DNA of 64,000 nt from Steroidobacter denitrificans (GCF_001579945.1 NZ_CP011971.1:2974030-3038029), one strand, 5' to 3'; positions 9,174-18,839 are shown, counted from the first letter of the stretch. A program made the numbers and translations. Notes: generated from the letters alone by a model not told the origin.

Positions 9174-9290
9174 AGCCACCTAACTCTTTGGTTAAAAAGA
9201 GTTCTCACACAATGTGTTCACCGATGTGGACTACATTGTGGACTAGATTTTCGCACACAATCGAGGCAGCAGCACAGGGACGTCCAGGTT

Positions 9291-9310
9291 GGGTAGTGTC
9301 TCAGTTTGAA
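9291..9310 (+). repeat. Left terminal inverted repeat of the transposon
   Basis: It begins GGGTAGTGTCTC and is the exact reverse complement of 13446-13465 over 20 bp. The stop codon of the gene at 9301-9729 lies inside it, so the cargo fills the element to its very end. Confidence 0.9.
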
Positions 9311-9729
9311 TTCTGAGCCGAATTCTCTGCCTGCCCAGAAAAGGCCGCGCCGATCCATGTAATGTGCTCTTGCGCCAACGTGTAGCTAGCGTTTACGGCG
9401 TTCAACATTGCTGCCTGCGCCGCGGGTGACAACCTCCCAAGCAGCGCAGACGGGTTAGTCCGCACTTCCCGATCCAAGTATTGACGGGTGAATGCGTGTA
9501 CGTCACTGCAATCAAGCCACGAGTCGTATTTCAGAAATCTGTGCTCGCTCTGGAGTACTTTCACTTGCGCATCAAGAAGGGTACGACGGCGTTTGATGTA
9601 GTTATTGATTCCGCTGTTTATGAAGAAACCCATGACCAGCGGATCTAGGCACACAAGTACATAGTATTTGTTGTGAGGTGGCGTGATGTGCGACGCGAAT
9701 ACCTCAACGACGCAACCTGTCGTAAGCAC
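9301..9729 (-). CDS. Candidate toxin partner of the Panacea antitoxin (unrecognised, PemK-like start)
   Basis: I do not recognise this 142-residue protein with certainty. Its first 35 residues (GCVVEVFASHITPPHNKYYV) resemble the opening strands of PemK/MazF-like SH3-barrel toxins. The rest contains INNYIKRRRTLLDAQVKVL and KYDSWLDCSDVHAF, then a helical tail. It starts at GTG 9729, two bases after the stop of the Panacea-domain gene upstream. The pair is therefore translationally coupled, in the antitoxin-first order known for PanAT systems, which pair one antitoxin fold with many unrelated toxins. A toxin role is inferred from that context only. Confidence 0.5.
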   Translation of the reverse strand: MLTTGCVVEVFASHITPPHNKYYVLVCLDPLVMGFFINSGINNYIKRRRTLLDAQVKVLQSEHRFLKYDSWLDCSDVHAFTRQYLDREVRTNPSALLGRLSPAAQAAMLNAVNASYTLAQEHITWIGAAFSGQAENSAQNSN

Positions 9730-9731
9730 GA

Positions 9732-10265
9732 CTACGCTGCCCGTTCGTCGGCAATCTCTAAGTGTTCAAGCACTTCTTCGGTGTGTTCCATCATCCGCGC
9801 TATTTCTAGCAACGACATCTCTTGTCCCTCAGATGTCGCCCGCCATGCTGCATCATGGCTTTCATCGACTAACTGCCCAAAGCTCTTTCTACCGTATTTA
9901 GCGATGGACCTATCAATGCATTCAAGATCTGATCTGCTAAAGATTGAATTTCGGGATTCTCTAAGCGGATGCACGGTGTAGCGACCAGGAACGCTAATGG
10001 AGTTCTTAATAGCTTCTTTTTGATCGACGAATTCTCTAGCACCGCGCCCCGCGCGCATAATGTTATGCACGTTGCTTGGTACTGGGCCGTACTCCATCGC
10101 AATGTAACGATCACCAGCCACAAAACGACCATAGTTCGCAAGATGATCTAGATCGGCGAAATAGAGAACCTTGGAAATGTGGTGAAACGTGGGGTCGGGA
10201 ATACGAGCGGCGATATAGATAATTGCTTCCAGCCCCTTGTCGAAATCAAATCTGAATCGACCCAT
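9732..10265 (-). CDS. Panacea-domain (SocA-like, DUF4065) antitoxin
   Basis: This protein of about 177 residues begins MGRFRFDFDKGLEAIIYIAA and carries the Panacea signature FHHISKVLYFADLDHLANYG followed by IAMEYGPVPSNVHNIM. The domain serves as a hyper-promiscuous antitoxin in PanAT systems. ATG 10265 has a GGGGAAA ribosome-binding site; a GTG at 10289 in the same frame is a less likely start because it sits almost on the transcription start. The promoter just upstream carries a palindrome that could be an autoregulatory operator. The next gene (9301-9729) begins 2 bp after its stop. Confidence 0.8.
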   Translation of the reverse strand: MGRFRFDFDKGLEAIIYIAARIPDPTFHHISKVLYFADLDHLANYGRFVAGDRYIAMEYGPVPSNVHNIMRAGRGAREFVDQKEAIKNSISVPGRYTVHPLRESRNSIFSRSDLECIDRSIAKYGRKSFGQLVDESHDAAWRATSEGQEMSLLEIARMMEHTEEVLEHLEIADERAA

Positions 10266-10287
10266 GTGGCTTTCCCCGAAAATCAAC

Positions 10288-10301
10288 ACTTGTCAAGTAT
10301 A
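10288..10301 (-). promoter_or_regulatory. -10 box overlapping an 11-bp palindrome upstream of the Panacea operon
   Basis: On the minus strand TATACT (10296-10301) lies a few bases upstream of the palindrome ACTTGACAAGT (10288-10298). The placement suits a promoter repressed by the antitoxin or its complex. No clear -35 box is seen, and the transposase gene ends only 13 bp away. Confidence 0.45.
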
Positions 10302-10313
10302 TCACCTCGCCAT

Positions 10314-11141
10314 TCAGGGCAGGGCGGCGATTTCTTCCAGTGACCAGACGTGATCCGATACGCCAGCGGCCATTGCCGGGGTAATCCGCAGGCTCTTATG
10401 GATGCGGCCGAAGTTGTAGTACATGAAGTGCAGCGCGACGGCGTGGGCGTGATTCTCGACCTTCTTTGAGAAGCCGTTGGTCAGGCGGGTAAAGCGGCGC
10501 ATGCTCATACGCATCGTGAGATTCTGGCGCTCCACGTAGGACGTGCTGACGTGCTGCATGGCAGGACCGCCGCTGACATGGGCAACCTGGGTTCCGACGC
10601 ACTGAGCAGGGCTGTAGCGGCGCTGGCCTTCCGGGGCCGCGCCGTAAATCTTGATGAGCTGGGCATAGTCCACGTCGCGACCGAACGCGCTTTCCACGGC
10701 TTCGAGGTAAGCCTTGTGGCCGTCGCTGGTGAGCTGGATACGTGAAGCCATACGGCTGGCCAGGTCGGTAATGAAGTCCATCGCGTAGCCGCCATCGCGT
10801 CCGCCCACGAGGAAGGACGGAACCAGTTTCGTGTCGGCGCAGATCGCCGTCCAGGTCCACACATCGCCGGCCTGCCCTTCCATGCCATCGGGCACGTTCT
10901 TCTGCTTCGAGTACACGAAAGACCAGATTTCATCGACCTGGACGCGCTTGCAGGGCAGGTTCCGCAGTGCCTTGTCCTGGTACTCGGCGCAGGCAGTACC
11001 CACGTCCACGAGCAGCTTGGTTACGGTGTTGATGGAGCAGTCGGCAAGCCGGCTGGTGGCCCGCAGGCTGGTGCCTTCAACCAGGAGGCCGAGGATTTGA
11101 GCGCGCTTCTTAAGGGGCAGCTTGTTCATGTAATCCATCAT
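10314..11141 (-). CDS. IS1-like DDE transposase
   Basis: This 275-residue protein opens with a helix-turn-helix region ([20 protein letters not shown]), typical of IS1-family InsA/InsB-like transposases. The catalytic triad is visible: D70 in QVDEIWSF, D140 in TSDGHKAY, and E204 in [11 protein letters not shown]. The C-terminal [13 protein letters not shown] motif is also characteristic. It is a single uninterrupted frame, unlike classical IS1, which needs a frameshift. It lies in the middle of the 9291-13465 element with cargo on both sides, so it presumably acts on the outer inverted repeats. It appears intact. Confidence 0.85.
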   Translation of the reverse strand: MMDYMNKLPLKKRAQILGLLVEGTSLRATSRLADCSINTVTKLLVDVGTACAEYQDKALRNLPCKRVQVDEIWSFVYSKQKNVPDGMEGQAGDVWTWTAICADTKLVPSFLVGGRDGGYAMDFITDLASRMASRIQLTSDGHKAYLEAVESAFGRDVDYAQLIKIYGAAPEGQRRYSPAQCVGTQVAHVSGGPAMQHVSTSYVERQNLTMRMSMRRFTRLTNGFSKKVENHAHAVALHFMYYNFGRIHKSLRITPAMAAGVSDHVWSLEEIAALP

Positions 11142-11240
11142 AGTACGCTATGCGTGACCAGTCAAGCATTCTATTCAGTTTAACGCATGGCGTTCAGTCG
11201 CTATTGCAATGGACGCAACCTTCCCATAAAATGCGCTCGC

Positions 11241-11537
11241 ATGGAAGTGATCTTCGGGAACAAGAAGCTGGCGCTAGTTGAGACAGACGAAGCGGCGCAC
11301 ACGCAGCTCCCTATTTCCGTGATCACGTCATGCCGCAAGAAGCTGGTGCTACTGCGCGCCGCGCCAGATGAGCGAACGCTTAGGAACTGGAAGAGCTTTC
11401 ATTACGAGAAGCTTTCCGGCGACCGCGAGGGGCAGAGATCAATCCGACTGAACGACCAATGGAGACTGATATTTCAGCTAGACACGAGCAGCAGTCCGCC
11501 GCGAATCATTGTTTTGGAAATAGCCGACTACCACTGA
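11241..11537 (+). CDS. higB: HigB/RelE-family toxin
   Basis: This 98-residue protein has the HigB pattern: a leading basic segment, LRNWKSFHYEKLSGDREGQ, then the core RSIRLNDQWRLIFQLD and the final strand IIVLEIADYH. HigB toxins are ribosome-dependent mRNA endonucleases. I chose ATG 11241; the frame is open from 11187 but the conserved domain starts at MEVIFGNKK. The antitoxin gene follows 9 bp downstream, giving the toxin-first order characteristic of higBA modules. Confidence 0.88.
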   Translation: MEVIFGNKKLALVETDEAAHTQLPISVITSCRKKLVLLRAAPDERTLRNWKSFHYEKLSGDREGQRSIRLNDQWRLIFQLDTSSSPPRIIVLEIADYH

Positions 11538-11546
11538 GATAGAAGC

Positions 11547-12671
11547 ATGGGCAATCACACAACTACTGCAGTCCCTGCTCCTGGAGTTTTCCTGAAAGAC
11601 GAACTCGAAGAGCGCGGCTGGTCGCAGCGCGACTTGGCGTATGTGCTCGGCTGCCCGGAGCAGGCAGTGAACATGATCATCTCTGGTAAGCGAGGCATTA
11701 GCCCGGAGATGGCGAAGGCCCTTGGGAAGGCGTTCGATGTGCCGGCTGAGTTCTTTGTGAACTTGCAGACAGCCCACGACCTCTCCAAGGCGAGTGATCC
11801 TGATCCGGGCGTCGAATGCCGAGCCATGCTCCAGAGGCACTTTCCTATCAGAGAGATGATCAAGCGCGGCTGGCTTGAGGATACTGATAGCGAAATGCTC
11901 AGCGTGCAGGTTGCACGTTTCTTTAAGGTCGAGAAACTGGATCAAGTGCCGCATCTGCGATATGCCGCCAAGAAGACTCACTACGACGAAACCCCGCCAG
12001 TACAACTTGCGTGGCTATTCCGCGTGCGTCAAGTTGCCGAGAGTATCACTGTGCCCGCGTACTCTGAGCGAAAACTGCGAGAGGCTGTCGAGCAGCTAAG
12101 GCGGCTCATCGCAGCGCCGGAAGAGACGCGACAGGTAGCAAGGCTCTTGGGCGAGTGCGGCGTTAGATTTGTGATTGTTGAGTCGCTACCAAGCGCGAAG
12201 ATAGACGGGGTGTGCCTGTGGCTTGATAAGCAGTCTCCGGTTATCGGGATGTCCATGTCGAGAGATCGCATCGACAACTTTTGGTTCGTTTTGCGCCATG
12301 AGATAGAGCATGTGCTGCAGAAGCACGGACAAAAAACCGAGTGCTTGGATGTTGAATTAAGCGAGGACGGTGCCGCCAACGCAAACGAGCCCGACGATGA
12401 GCGCATTGCCAACACCGCAGCGGCGGACTTCTGCGTGCCAACCGCGCCTATGAATGACTTCATCGCCAGAGTGCGCCCGTTCTTCTCTGAGCAGCGCGTC
12501 GTTCTGTTTGCTCAGCGAATGAATGTGCATCCGGGGCTTGTGGTTGGGCAGATCCAGCGCCGCACGAATAACCACGCCTTTCTGAAGCGATACCAAGTGA
12601 AGGTACGCCAATTTGTCGTCCCTGCGGCAACTGTGGACGGATTTGGGCAGGTCGCCCCAGTCAATCTTTGA
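11547..12671 (+). CDS. higA: HigA-type antitoxin fused to an ImmA/IrrE metallopeptidase
   Basis: This 374-residue protein has an N-terminal XRE/HigA helix-turn-helix at about residues 13-75 (WSQRDLAYVLGCPEQAVNMI). It also has a C-terminal ImmA/IrrE-like zinc peptidase domain with the catalytic motif HEIEH at 251-255. In HigBA systems of this type the HTH part binds DNA and the toxin. The peptidase domain may regulate repressor or antitoxin stability, as ImmA does in ICEs; that role is inferred. It follows higB by 9 bp and precedes an unknown gene by 9 bp, so the three are probably co-transcribed. Confidence 0.85.
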   Translation: MGNHTTTAVPAPGVFLKDELEERGWSQRDLAYVLGCPEQAVNMIISGKRGISPEMAKALGKAFDVPAEFFVNLQTAHDLSKASDPDPGVECRAMLQRHFPIREMIKRGWLEDTDSEMLSVQVARFFKVEKLDQVPHLRYAAKKTHYDETPPVQLAWLFRVRQVAESITVPAYSERKLREAVEQLRRLIAAPEETRQVARLLGECGVRFVIVESLPSAKIDGVCLWLDKQSPVIGMSMSRDRIDNFWFVLRHEIEHVLQKHGQKTECLDVELSEDGAANANEPDDERIANTAAADFCVPTAPMNDFIARVRPFFSEQRVVLFAQRMNVHPGLVVGQIQRRTNNHAFLKRYQVKVRQFVVPAATVDGFGQVAPVNL

Positions 12672-12680
12672 GAGAATCTT

Positions 12681-13151
12681 ATGACGTACCGCGAGCAGCT
12701 TCAGCAATTCTTCGCAAGATACAGCCGTGAGACTGGCAGAACCGGCCCGATCGATCCGCATGACGTTGCCGGCTGGGCTATTACGAATAGGCTGTGGGAA
12801 CCTCGGCCGCGAGATGTGATCAATCAACTCGCCGACGATATTTCAAAAGCCCTGCGCGAGGAATATCGGACGGATGAGCACGGCCGGCGATATCGCGCCA
12901 AGCACGCAGTGAATGGTGGACCACAGCAGGGAACGCTGTGGGCGGATATCGACACCGCGCCGCATGCGCATATGGAGCGTGCGTTCGCGCAGCGCAGACA
13001 GCAGGTTGTCGGCGACTGTTTGCAACTCAAGACCGACGTTGATGTTTATAACGATAAGCGGTCTGATGAAGAACCCATCAACATGGTTCTCGATTTTACG
13101 AACGACGTTGCGGAGTTGCAGTTGCAGGTCCCGTATCGGAAGGTCGGCTAG
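12681..13151 (+). CDS. Hypothetical protein downstream of higA
   Basis: This 156-residue soluble protein has no domain I can name. It starts MTYREQLQQFFARYSRETG, contains a basic middle (EYRTDEHGRRYRAKHAVNGG) and a helix-rich C terminus. It has no signal peptide or membrane segment. It lies 9 bp after higA and looks like the third gene of that operon. A role as an accessory component or target-recognition partner of the HigBA-ImmA module is possible but unproven. Its stop overlaps the convergent gene at 13148-13387 by 4 bp. Confidence 0.6.
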   Translation: MTYREQLQQFFARYSRETGRTGPIDPHDVAGWAITNRLWEPRPRDVINQLADDISKALREEYRTDEHGRRYRAKHAVNGGPQQGTLWADIDTAPHAHMERAFAQRRQQVVGDCLQLKTDVDVYNDKRSDEEPINMVLDFTNDVAELQLQVPYRKVG

Positions 13152-13387
13152 CGGGATCGCTTCCACCTAGCCTGTGCGGCGAGTTTCGCAATCTTTGCCC
13201 GCTGATCTGCGCTGAGCATGCTGGCGCGCGCCTTCCCGCCCTTCAAGCCGCCCTTACGGCCCAGCGCGACGGCGGCGGGGTCCTTCCCCTCATCGGTCTT
13301 GGGCAACTCCACCTCGCCAGTGGCAACGTCCGTAATGAACTTGGCGAGCTGGTTGGTATCGCGGGGGCGTTTCGATTTGGTAGCCAT
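13148..13387 (-). CDS. Small basic KGG-motif protein
   Basis: This 79-residue protein is strongly basic, with a central VALGRKGGLKGGKARASML segment and a C-terminal KIAKLAAQARWKRS. Such KGG/histone-H1-like peptides recur beside mobile elements and are thought to bind nucleic acid; no specific function is established. It is convergent with, and overlaps by 4 bp, the preceding gene. It is the last passenger gene before the right inverted repeat at 13446. Confidence 0.65.
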   Translation of the reverse strand: MATKSKRPRDTNQLAKFITDVATGEVELPKTDEGKDPAAVALGRKGGLKGGKARASMLSADQRAKIAKLAAQARWKRSR

Positions 13388-13445
13388 GCCGGTAGTCTGT
13401 CATGCTTGAGCGGTCAGGCTCAAGCCGGCAGGCGACCTACGCATT

Positions 13446-13465
13446 TTCAAACTGAGACACTACCC
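13446..13465 (-). repeat. Right terminal inverted repeat of the transposon
   Basis: Exact reverse complement of 9291-9310. It is followed immediately by CAGGTT, the duplicate of the hexamer just left of the element. Confidence 0.9.
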
Positions 13466-13507
13466 CAGGTTGATCTGTGTCGGGCTACTGTAATCTGCCC
13501 GCGATGT

Positions 13508-14926
13508 TCAAACGGAACGCGGCAGCACGATCTCGAACCGCGTCATCCTGTCATCGGACACGCCACGAACAGCCCCGCCGTGCGCCTCGACGATCGACTT
13601 GACGATGGCAAGCCCCAGCCCTGCACCATCACCCTTGCGTTGCCGAGACGGGTCGCCGCGGTGGAAGCGATTGAAAAGCCTTGGCAACTCCTCCGCCGGA
13701 ATCTTCTCGCCCGGATTCTCGACGCTGACGGTGGTGGTTTGCTCATCCTGGGACAACCCGACCGTAACCGTCTCTCCCCGCTGTGTGTAGCGAATCGCGT
13801 TGGACAGAAGGTTACTGAGTGCCCGGCGAAGCATCTCTCGATCAGCCTGTATCGGCGCCGCCTGTCCTTTGAGTTGTAACGAGACCCCCTGTTCTTCCAC
13901 CCATGCCTCGAAATACTCGAACAAACCCCGGATAGTATCCGCCAGATCCACACTCTCAAGCGCGAGGCTATGTGAATCATTCTCGGTCTGCGCAAGAAAC
14001 AGCATGTCGTTGATCATGCGATTCAGGCGCCCGAACTCCTCCAGGTTCGAATAAAGAATCTCCCGATACTCATCGGCGGAACGAGACTGGCCAACGGCGA
14101 CTTCCGTCTGCGTGGTCAAGTTGGTGACCGGCGTTCGCAGTTCATGGGCAATGTCGGCGGAAAAGTTCGACAACTGCTCGAAGCCATCCTCGATACGCCC
14201 GAGCATGTTGTTGAACGAAGCGACCGTCTCCTCCAATTCAATCGGCACTTCCTCGGGGTTCAATCTCGCATCCAGCTTCGACGCCGTGATTGCGCGAATC
14301 TTCTCGTTGGCTCTGCGGATCGGGATGTGTCCCCACTGAACGGCGAACCACGCAACCAGTATTGCGATGCACATGACGACGAAAATCGTCCACCACTGGA
14401 TACGCTTGAAGCTCCTGATGAATTGAAGGTGGTGGTCGATATCCATCGCCACTGCGACTGTATAGACATTATTGTCGAGGCTGGCATCACCGGCCACTCG
14501 TATCACTGCTCCGCGGTAGGAAGTCCCGTCTTCCCGCCAGATTGTCATGTCGCGCCTGCCGGCGAGATCCACGGGGCTTTGGTTCGCAGCAAAGCGCGCC
14601 AGATCGGGGCCATCCGCAGCCGCATAGAGCGCGTTTTCCGCGGCATCTGCAACGTAGTAGAAAACTCCATGATGTCCTCTTACTGCCCGTTGAAGCGCCT
14701 CGTCGCCGACACCGGAATACACTTCCCTCAACGCCTGTATAACGGAAGCGGATACCACCCCTAGTTCGTCCTCGTCCATCTCTGCAAAGTGTCGATCCAG
14801 GGATCGCACGCTGACCCAACTGAAAATGAGAAAGACGAGCGTCATGGCAACGCCCACGAGCGTGGTCACGCGCAGTGCAAGTGACGCTGGGCGACGAAAA
14901 GGAGAGCTAGTCGCCATCCGGGACAT
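13508..14926 (-). CDS. cusS: Heavy-metal sensor histidine kinase, CusS-like
   Basis: This 472-residue inner-membrane kinase has a transmembrane segment at about residues 19-40 and a periplasmic sensor region at about 41-178. A second transmembrane segment follows at 179-197, then HAMP. The phospho-acceptor is H261 in [16 protein letters not shown], and the catalytic domain has LSNAIRYT and a G box ([18 protein letters not shown]). It is the IrlS/CusS/CopS type, which senses periplasmic Cu or Ag. Its start overlaps the end of the regulator gene by 20 bp, so the two are one minus-strand operon. A transposon sits 42 bp past its stop codon. Confidence 0.92.
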   Translation of the reverse strand: MSRMATSSPFRRPASLALRVTTLVGVAMTLVFLIFSWVSVRSLDRHFAEMDEDELGVVSASVIQALREVYSGVGDEALQRAVRGHHGVFYYVADAAENALYAAADGPDLARFAANQSPVDLAGRRDMTIWREDGTSYRGAVIRVAGDASLDNNVYTVAVAMDIDHHLQFIRSFKRIQWWTIFVVMCIAILVAWFAVQWGHIPIRRANEKIRAITASKLDARLNPEEVPIELEETVASFNNMLGRIEDGFEQLSNFSADIAHELRTPVTNLTTQTEVAVGQSRSADEYREILYSNLEEFGRLNRMINDMLFLAQTENDSHSLALESVDLADTIRGLFEYFEAWVEEQGVSLQLKGQAAPIQADREMLRRALSNLLSNAIRYTQRGETVTVGLSQDEQTTTVSVENPGEKIPAEELPRLFNRFHRGDPSRQRKGDGAGLGLAIVKSIVEAHGGAVRGVSDDRMTRFEIVLPRSV

Positions 14927-15593
14927 CCAGCGTATAGCCCATGCCCCGCACGGTTTGAATCAGCTTGGGCTCGAAATTGTCGTCGATCTTCGCGCGCAGT
15001 CGACGAATGGCGACGTCAATGACGTTGGTATCGCTATCGAAATTCATGTCCCAAACTTGAGAAGCGATCAGTGAACGCGGCAGCACTTCACCCTGGCGAC
15101 GCGCCAACAGCTCAAGCAGTGCGAATTCTTTATTAGTCAAATTGATCCGTTGCCCGCCTCTTACCGCACGTCGACGCGCCAAGTCGAGTTCCAGATTCGC
15201 AATCTGAATTCGATCGTGGTGAGTGGGCGTGTGTCCTCTACGTAGCAGCGTTCGCACACGAGCAAGCAACTCCGCAAAGACAAACGGCTTGACCAAGTAA
15301 TCGTCGGCGCCCAACTCCAGACCCTGAACTCGATCATCCACATTGCTGCGTGCGGTCAGGAACAACACCGGAACCTGGTTGCCCGTAGCCCTGACCGCCT
15401 GCAGGATGCGCCAGCCGTCTATATCAGGAAGCATGACGTCGAGAATGATCAGGTCGTAGGCCTCCGTCATGGCCATGTGGTGGCCATCGAGCCCGGTGCG
15501 CGCCAGGTCTACGACAAACCCCGCTTCTACGAGGCCCTGACGAACATAGTCCGCCGTCTTGTTCTCGTCTTCGACAACCAGCAGTTTCATCAT
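14907..15593 (-). CDS. cusR: Heavy-metal response regulator, CusR/CopR-like (OmpR family)
   Basis: This 228-residue protein has a receiver domain with acidic residues E8 and D9, the phosphorylated D52 (LIILDVMLP) and K102. A C-terminal OmpR-type winged helix follows ([20 protein letters not shown]). It is the partner of the kinase at 13508. CopR/CusR proteins bind a dyad of ATTACA-type half-sites, and three such dyads exist in this window (15709, 34666, 41421). The first lies in the 225-bp divergent region just upstream of this gene. It is therefore the likely activator of the copy A operon, the 34.7-kb operon and the DUF411/Cus2 operon. Confidence 0.92.
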   Translation of the reverse strand: MMKLLVVEDENKTADYVRQGLVEAGFVVDLARTGLDGHHMAMTEAYDLIILDVMLPDIDGWRILQAVRATGNQVPVLFLTARSNVDDRVQGLELGADDYLVKPFVFAELLARVRTLLRRGHTPTHHDRIQIANLELDLARRRAVRGGQRINLTNKEFALLELLARRQGEVLPRSLIASQVWDMNFDSDTNVIDVAIRRLRAKIDDNFEPKLIQTVRGMGYTLDVPDGD

Positions 15594-15708
15594 TGCTTAC
15601 TCATGCGGCACCCCGGCGGGGAGGCGGCCCCTCGTGACGGACGAAGCGGGGCGGGTGACTTCAACTGGCAATCTATCTAGCCGGACCTGCCAGGATGATG
15701 ACGCAGAG

Positions 15709-15763
15709 ATTACAAGAATGTAATTTTCATGTCACTAGAACGACAGCGACAGCTCCATAGGAT
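15709..15763 (+). promoter_or_regulatory. CopR/CusR box and promoter upstream of the copy A operon
   Basis: A perfect dyad, ATTACA AGAA TGTAAT, spans 15709-15724. A -10-like TAGGAT lies at 15758-15763, 34 nt after the dyad. No good -35 box is seen, as expected for an activator-dependent promoter. The first gene starts at 15819. The same box also faces the divergent cusR start at 15593 and could autoregulate it. Identical geometry recurs at 34666 and 41421. Confidence 0.75.
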
Positions 15764-15818
15764 GACTGCGAAACCGGCGTGAACTCCCTTCCGGACGCCG
15801 CGACCATGGAGCTTTCCT

Positions 15819-16064
15819 ATGAGCAGCCACCCCAATCAAAAGCGCAGTTTCTGGCGCAGCCCCGCGGGCTTTGTCCTGTGCGCCTTCCTCATTATCGCTG
15901 GATTATTTCTCTGGCTTGAACACCGTGTTCATGTACTCGGGGCGTGGCCGTTCTTTCTGCCTCTATTGATCTGTGTCGGCCTGCACTTCTTCCTGCACCG
16001 GAATCATGGCGGGCATGGCAACCACAGCAACCACGACCCCCGGAACGATCGCGATGCACGGTGA
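15819..16064 (+). CDS. DUF2933 small membrane protein (copy A)
   Basis: This 81-residue protein has two hydrophobic helices, about residues 15-33 (AGFVLCAFLIIAGLFLW) and 41-56. It ends in a His-rich tail (FLHRNHGGHGNHSNH) that could bind metal. Genes of this family sit almost always with copper or silver resistance genes; the molecular role is unknown. It is the first gene behind the CopR box and overlaps the next start by 11 bp. The copy B paralogue is at 48621-48926 and has a longer His/Gly tail. Confidence 0.8.
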   Translation: MSSHPNQKRSFWRSPAGFVLCAFLIIAGLFLWLEHRVHVLGAWPFFLPLLICVGLHFFLHRNHGGHGNHSNHDPRNDRDAR

Positions 16065-16713
16065 CGTCCCGGCTTACGGTCTGTGGTTCCTGGCTATTGT
16101 GAACGCGGGCATCTTCATCCTGTTTGCCTTCAGCTTCTTCAAGCCCAAGACGGCCCAGGATTGGCGCTCACTGGGGGCGTTCTCCGCCTTCATCGTCGCC
16201 CTGTTCGTGGAAATGTACGGCTTCCCGCTGACCCTCTATCTGCTGGCGGGCTGGATAGGCAGCCGGTTCCCGGAACTCGACCCGCTATCCCACGATGCAG
16301 GCCATCTGTGGCCCGCGTTGTTTGGCTGGTCGATGGACCCGCACTGGAGCCCCTTCCACATACTGAGCTATGTGCTGATCGGCGGCGGATTTTTTCTTAT
16401 CGCCAGCGGCTGGAAGGTACTCCATGAGGCGCAGCGCGCCGGCTCGCTGGCGACAACAGGGCCTTACGCTCAGGTGCGGCACCCGCAGTACCTAGGATTC
16501 GCACTCATCATGATCGGCTTCTTCTTTCAATGGCCGACGCTGGTCACCGGCCTGATGCTGCCGGTGCTGCTCGTCATGTACTGGCGTCTCGCCAAGCGGG
16601 AAGAACGAGACGTGGAAACGGCGTTTGGCGATGTGTATCGCCGCTATGCGCAAGAAGTTCCGGCATTCCTGCCCCGGCTTGGCAGGCTGTTCAAAGAAAG
16701 AAAAGAGGCCTGA
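16054..16713 (+). CDS. Isoprenylcysteine carboxyl methyltransferase-like membrane protein (copy A)
   Basis: This 219-residue protein has about five membrane segments and the ICMT/PEMT-like C-terminal core GPYAQVRHPQYLGFALIMIG followed by RLAKREERDVETAFGDVY. That is the SAM-binding signature of the family. The upstream frame is open, but ATG 16054 (MHGDVPAYGLWFL) matches the start of the copy B paralogue at 48928. It overlaps the DUF2933 stop by 11 bp. The substrate in bacteria is unknown. Repeated pairing with DUF2933 and copper exporters suggests a role in membrane adaptation to metal stress, which is inference. Confidence 0.78.
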   Translation: MHGDVPAYGLWFLAIVNAGIFILFAFSFFKPKTAQDWRSLGAFSAFIVALFVEMYGFPLTLYLLAGWIGSRFPELDPLSHDAGHLWPALFGWSMDPHWSPFHILSYVLIGGGFFLIASGWKVLHEAQRAGSLATTGPYAQVRHPQYLGFALIMIGFFFQWPTLVTGLMLPVLLVMYWRLAKREERDVETAFGDVYRRYAQEVPAFLPRLGRLFKERKEA

Positions 16714-16717
16714 TCCC

Positions 16718-16981
16718 ATGGCAACGAACGACCCGCATGCACAGCACCGCCATGGCCACGGCCAACATGGGCATCACGCCACCCACGGCGGCGGCACCAT
16801 CGCCGCGGCCGGCTCCACAGACGCGGCACATGCCGGGCACGGCGGCCACGACCATGCCGCCATGGTCGCCGATTTCCGCCGCCGCTTCTGGATCACGCTG
16901 CTGCTCAAGTGCCTTCCGTTCGCGGGTATCGCCGGCTCCCCTCGCACCCCGCCCAATGAGTCCACACCACGAACACGGTGA
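16718..16981 (+). pseudogene. 5' fragment of a third copB-like P-type ATPase gene
   Basis: ATG 16718 opens a His-rich leader (MATNDPHAQHRHGHGQHGHH) ending in AAMVADFRRRFWITLLL. This matches the N terminus of CopB ATPases, including the FRDKFWLT stretch of the two full copies here. Right after that (about 16910) the frame passes into unrelated sequence and stops at 16981, so every ATPase motif is missing. It follows the ICMT-like gene by 4 bp and runs into the damaged small-protein gene. A deletion probably removed the rest of an ancestral copB. Copy B has nothing equivalent here. Confidence 0.7.
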
Positions 16982-17370
16982 CACGATCTGCCCATCCCAC
17001 GGCCCGAGGGGCCAATCGCCACCACTGGTTCGCCACACTGGCCCTCGCGCTTGCGTTCGCATGCCCGGCGTCGTTTCCGCGAGCGAAGGCGGGTTCCGCC
17101 TCAACGTGTTGATGCGGGGACAGGTGCTGGAGAAGCAAGACGAAACACTCGTGGTCTGTGTCGGACAGGTCGATGGCGCTCAGGTCGGGCAGGTGCTGGA
17201 AGTGATCCGGCACAAGCGCCGAGCCCGCCACTCGCGGGGAGGCCCCACGCTACCGCCGTGAAGCGGTCGGGCAGGTGCGCATTGTCGAACTATTCGACAG
17301 CCATTACGCGGAGGCTGAAGTGATCTCCGGGACGCCCAAGGTCAACACCGTCGAGCTGATTCGTCCCTGA
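16958..17370 (+). pseudogene. Frameshifted copy A of the small secreted protein
   Basis: The intact homologue is at 49674-50093. Here the signal-peptide-like part (NRHHWFATLALALAFA, from about 17014) is in one frame. The core from SASEGGFRLNVLMRGQVLEK to RHKRR is in another, ending early at 17261. The last third (REAVGQVRIVELFD to the stop at 17370) is in a third. At least two indels, near 17055 and 17235, therefore separate the pieces. The protein cannot be made as a unit. A strong hairpin follows at 17383-17402. Confidence 0.8.
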
Positions 17371-17382
17371 CCAGACGCGCGA

Positions 17383-17402
17383 CCGACGCGTAGGCGCGTC
17401 GG
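17383..17402 (+). terminator. Intercistronic hairpin before the MBL gene (copy A)
   Basis: CCGACGCG, loop TAGG, CGCGTCGG gives a perfect 8-bp GC stem followed by only two T. It may attenuate, stabilise or process the transcript rather than end it. Copy B has a different but equally strong hairpin at the same place (50104-50128). Confidence 0.45.
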
Positions 17403-17453
17403 TTGGGAGTCGTGCCATCCGCCATCACTTCCTTGCAGAACCGGAGCCTCATC

Positions 17454-18835
<1,382 letters not shown>

Positions 18836-18839
<4 letters not shown>

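Larger units (their letters stand above)
9291..13465. mobile_element. 4.2-kb IS1-like transposon carrying toxin-antitoxin cargo
   Basis: The element is bounded by perfect 20-bp inverted repeats (9291-9310 and 13446-13465) and flanked by the 6-bp direct duplication CAGGTT (9285-9290 and 13466-13471). That is the footprint of one transposition event. Inside are one DDE transposase (10314-11141, minus) and six passenger genes: a Panacea antitoxin with a candidate toxin, HigB/HigA-ImmA, a 156-residue unknown and a KGG-motif peptide. Insertion lies 42 bp beyond the 3' end of the cusS-like gene and did not break it. The cargo is less GC-rich than the metal genes, suggesting a different origin. Confidence 0.85.

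Noticed and set aside
16718-16981. A functional small His-rich copper-binding protein
   Set aside because: Its end matches the CopB FRxxFW segment immediately before the first membrane helix and then breaks off, so it is a truncated ATPase gene; a residual peptide function cannot be fully excluded.
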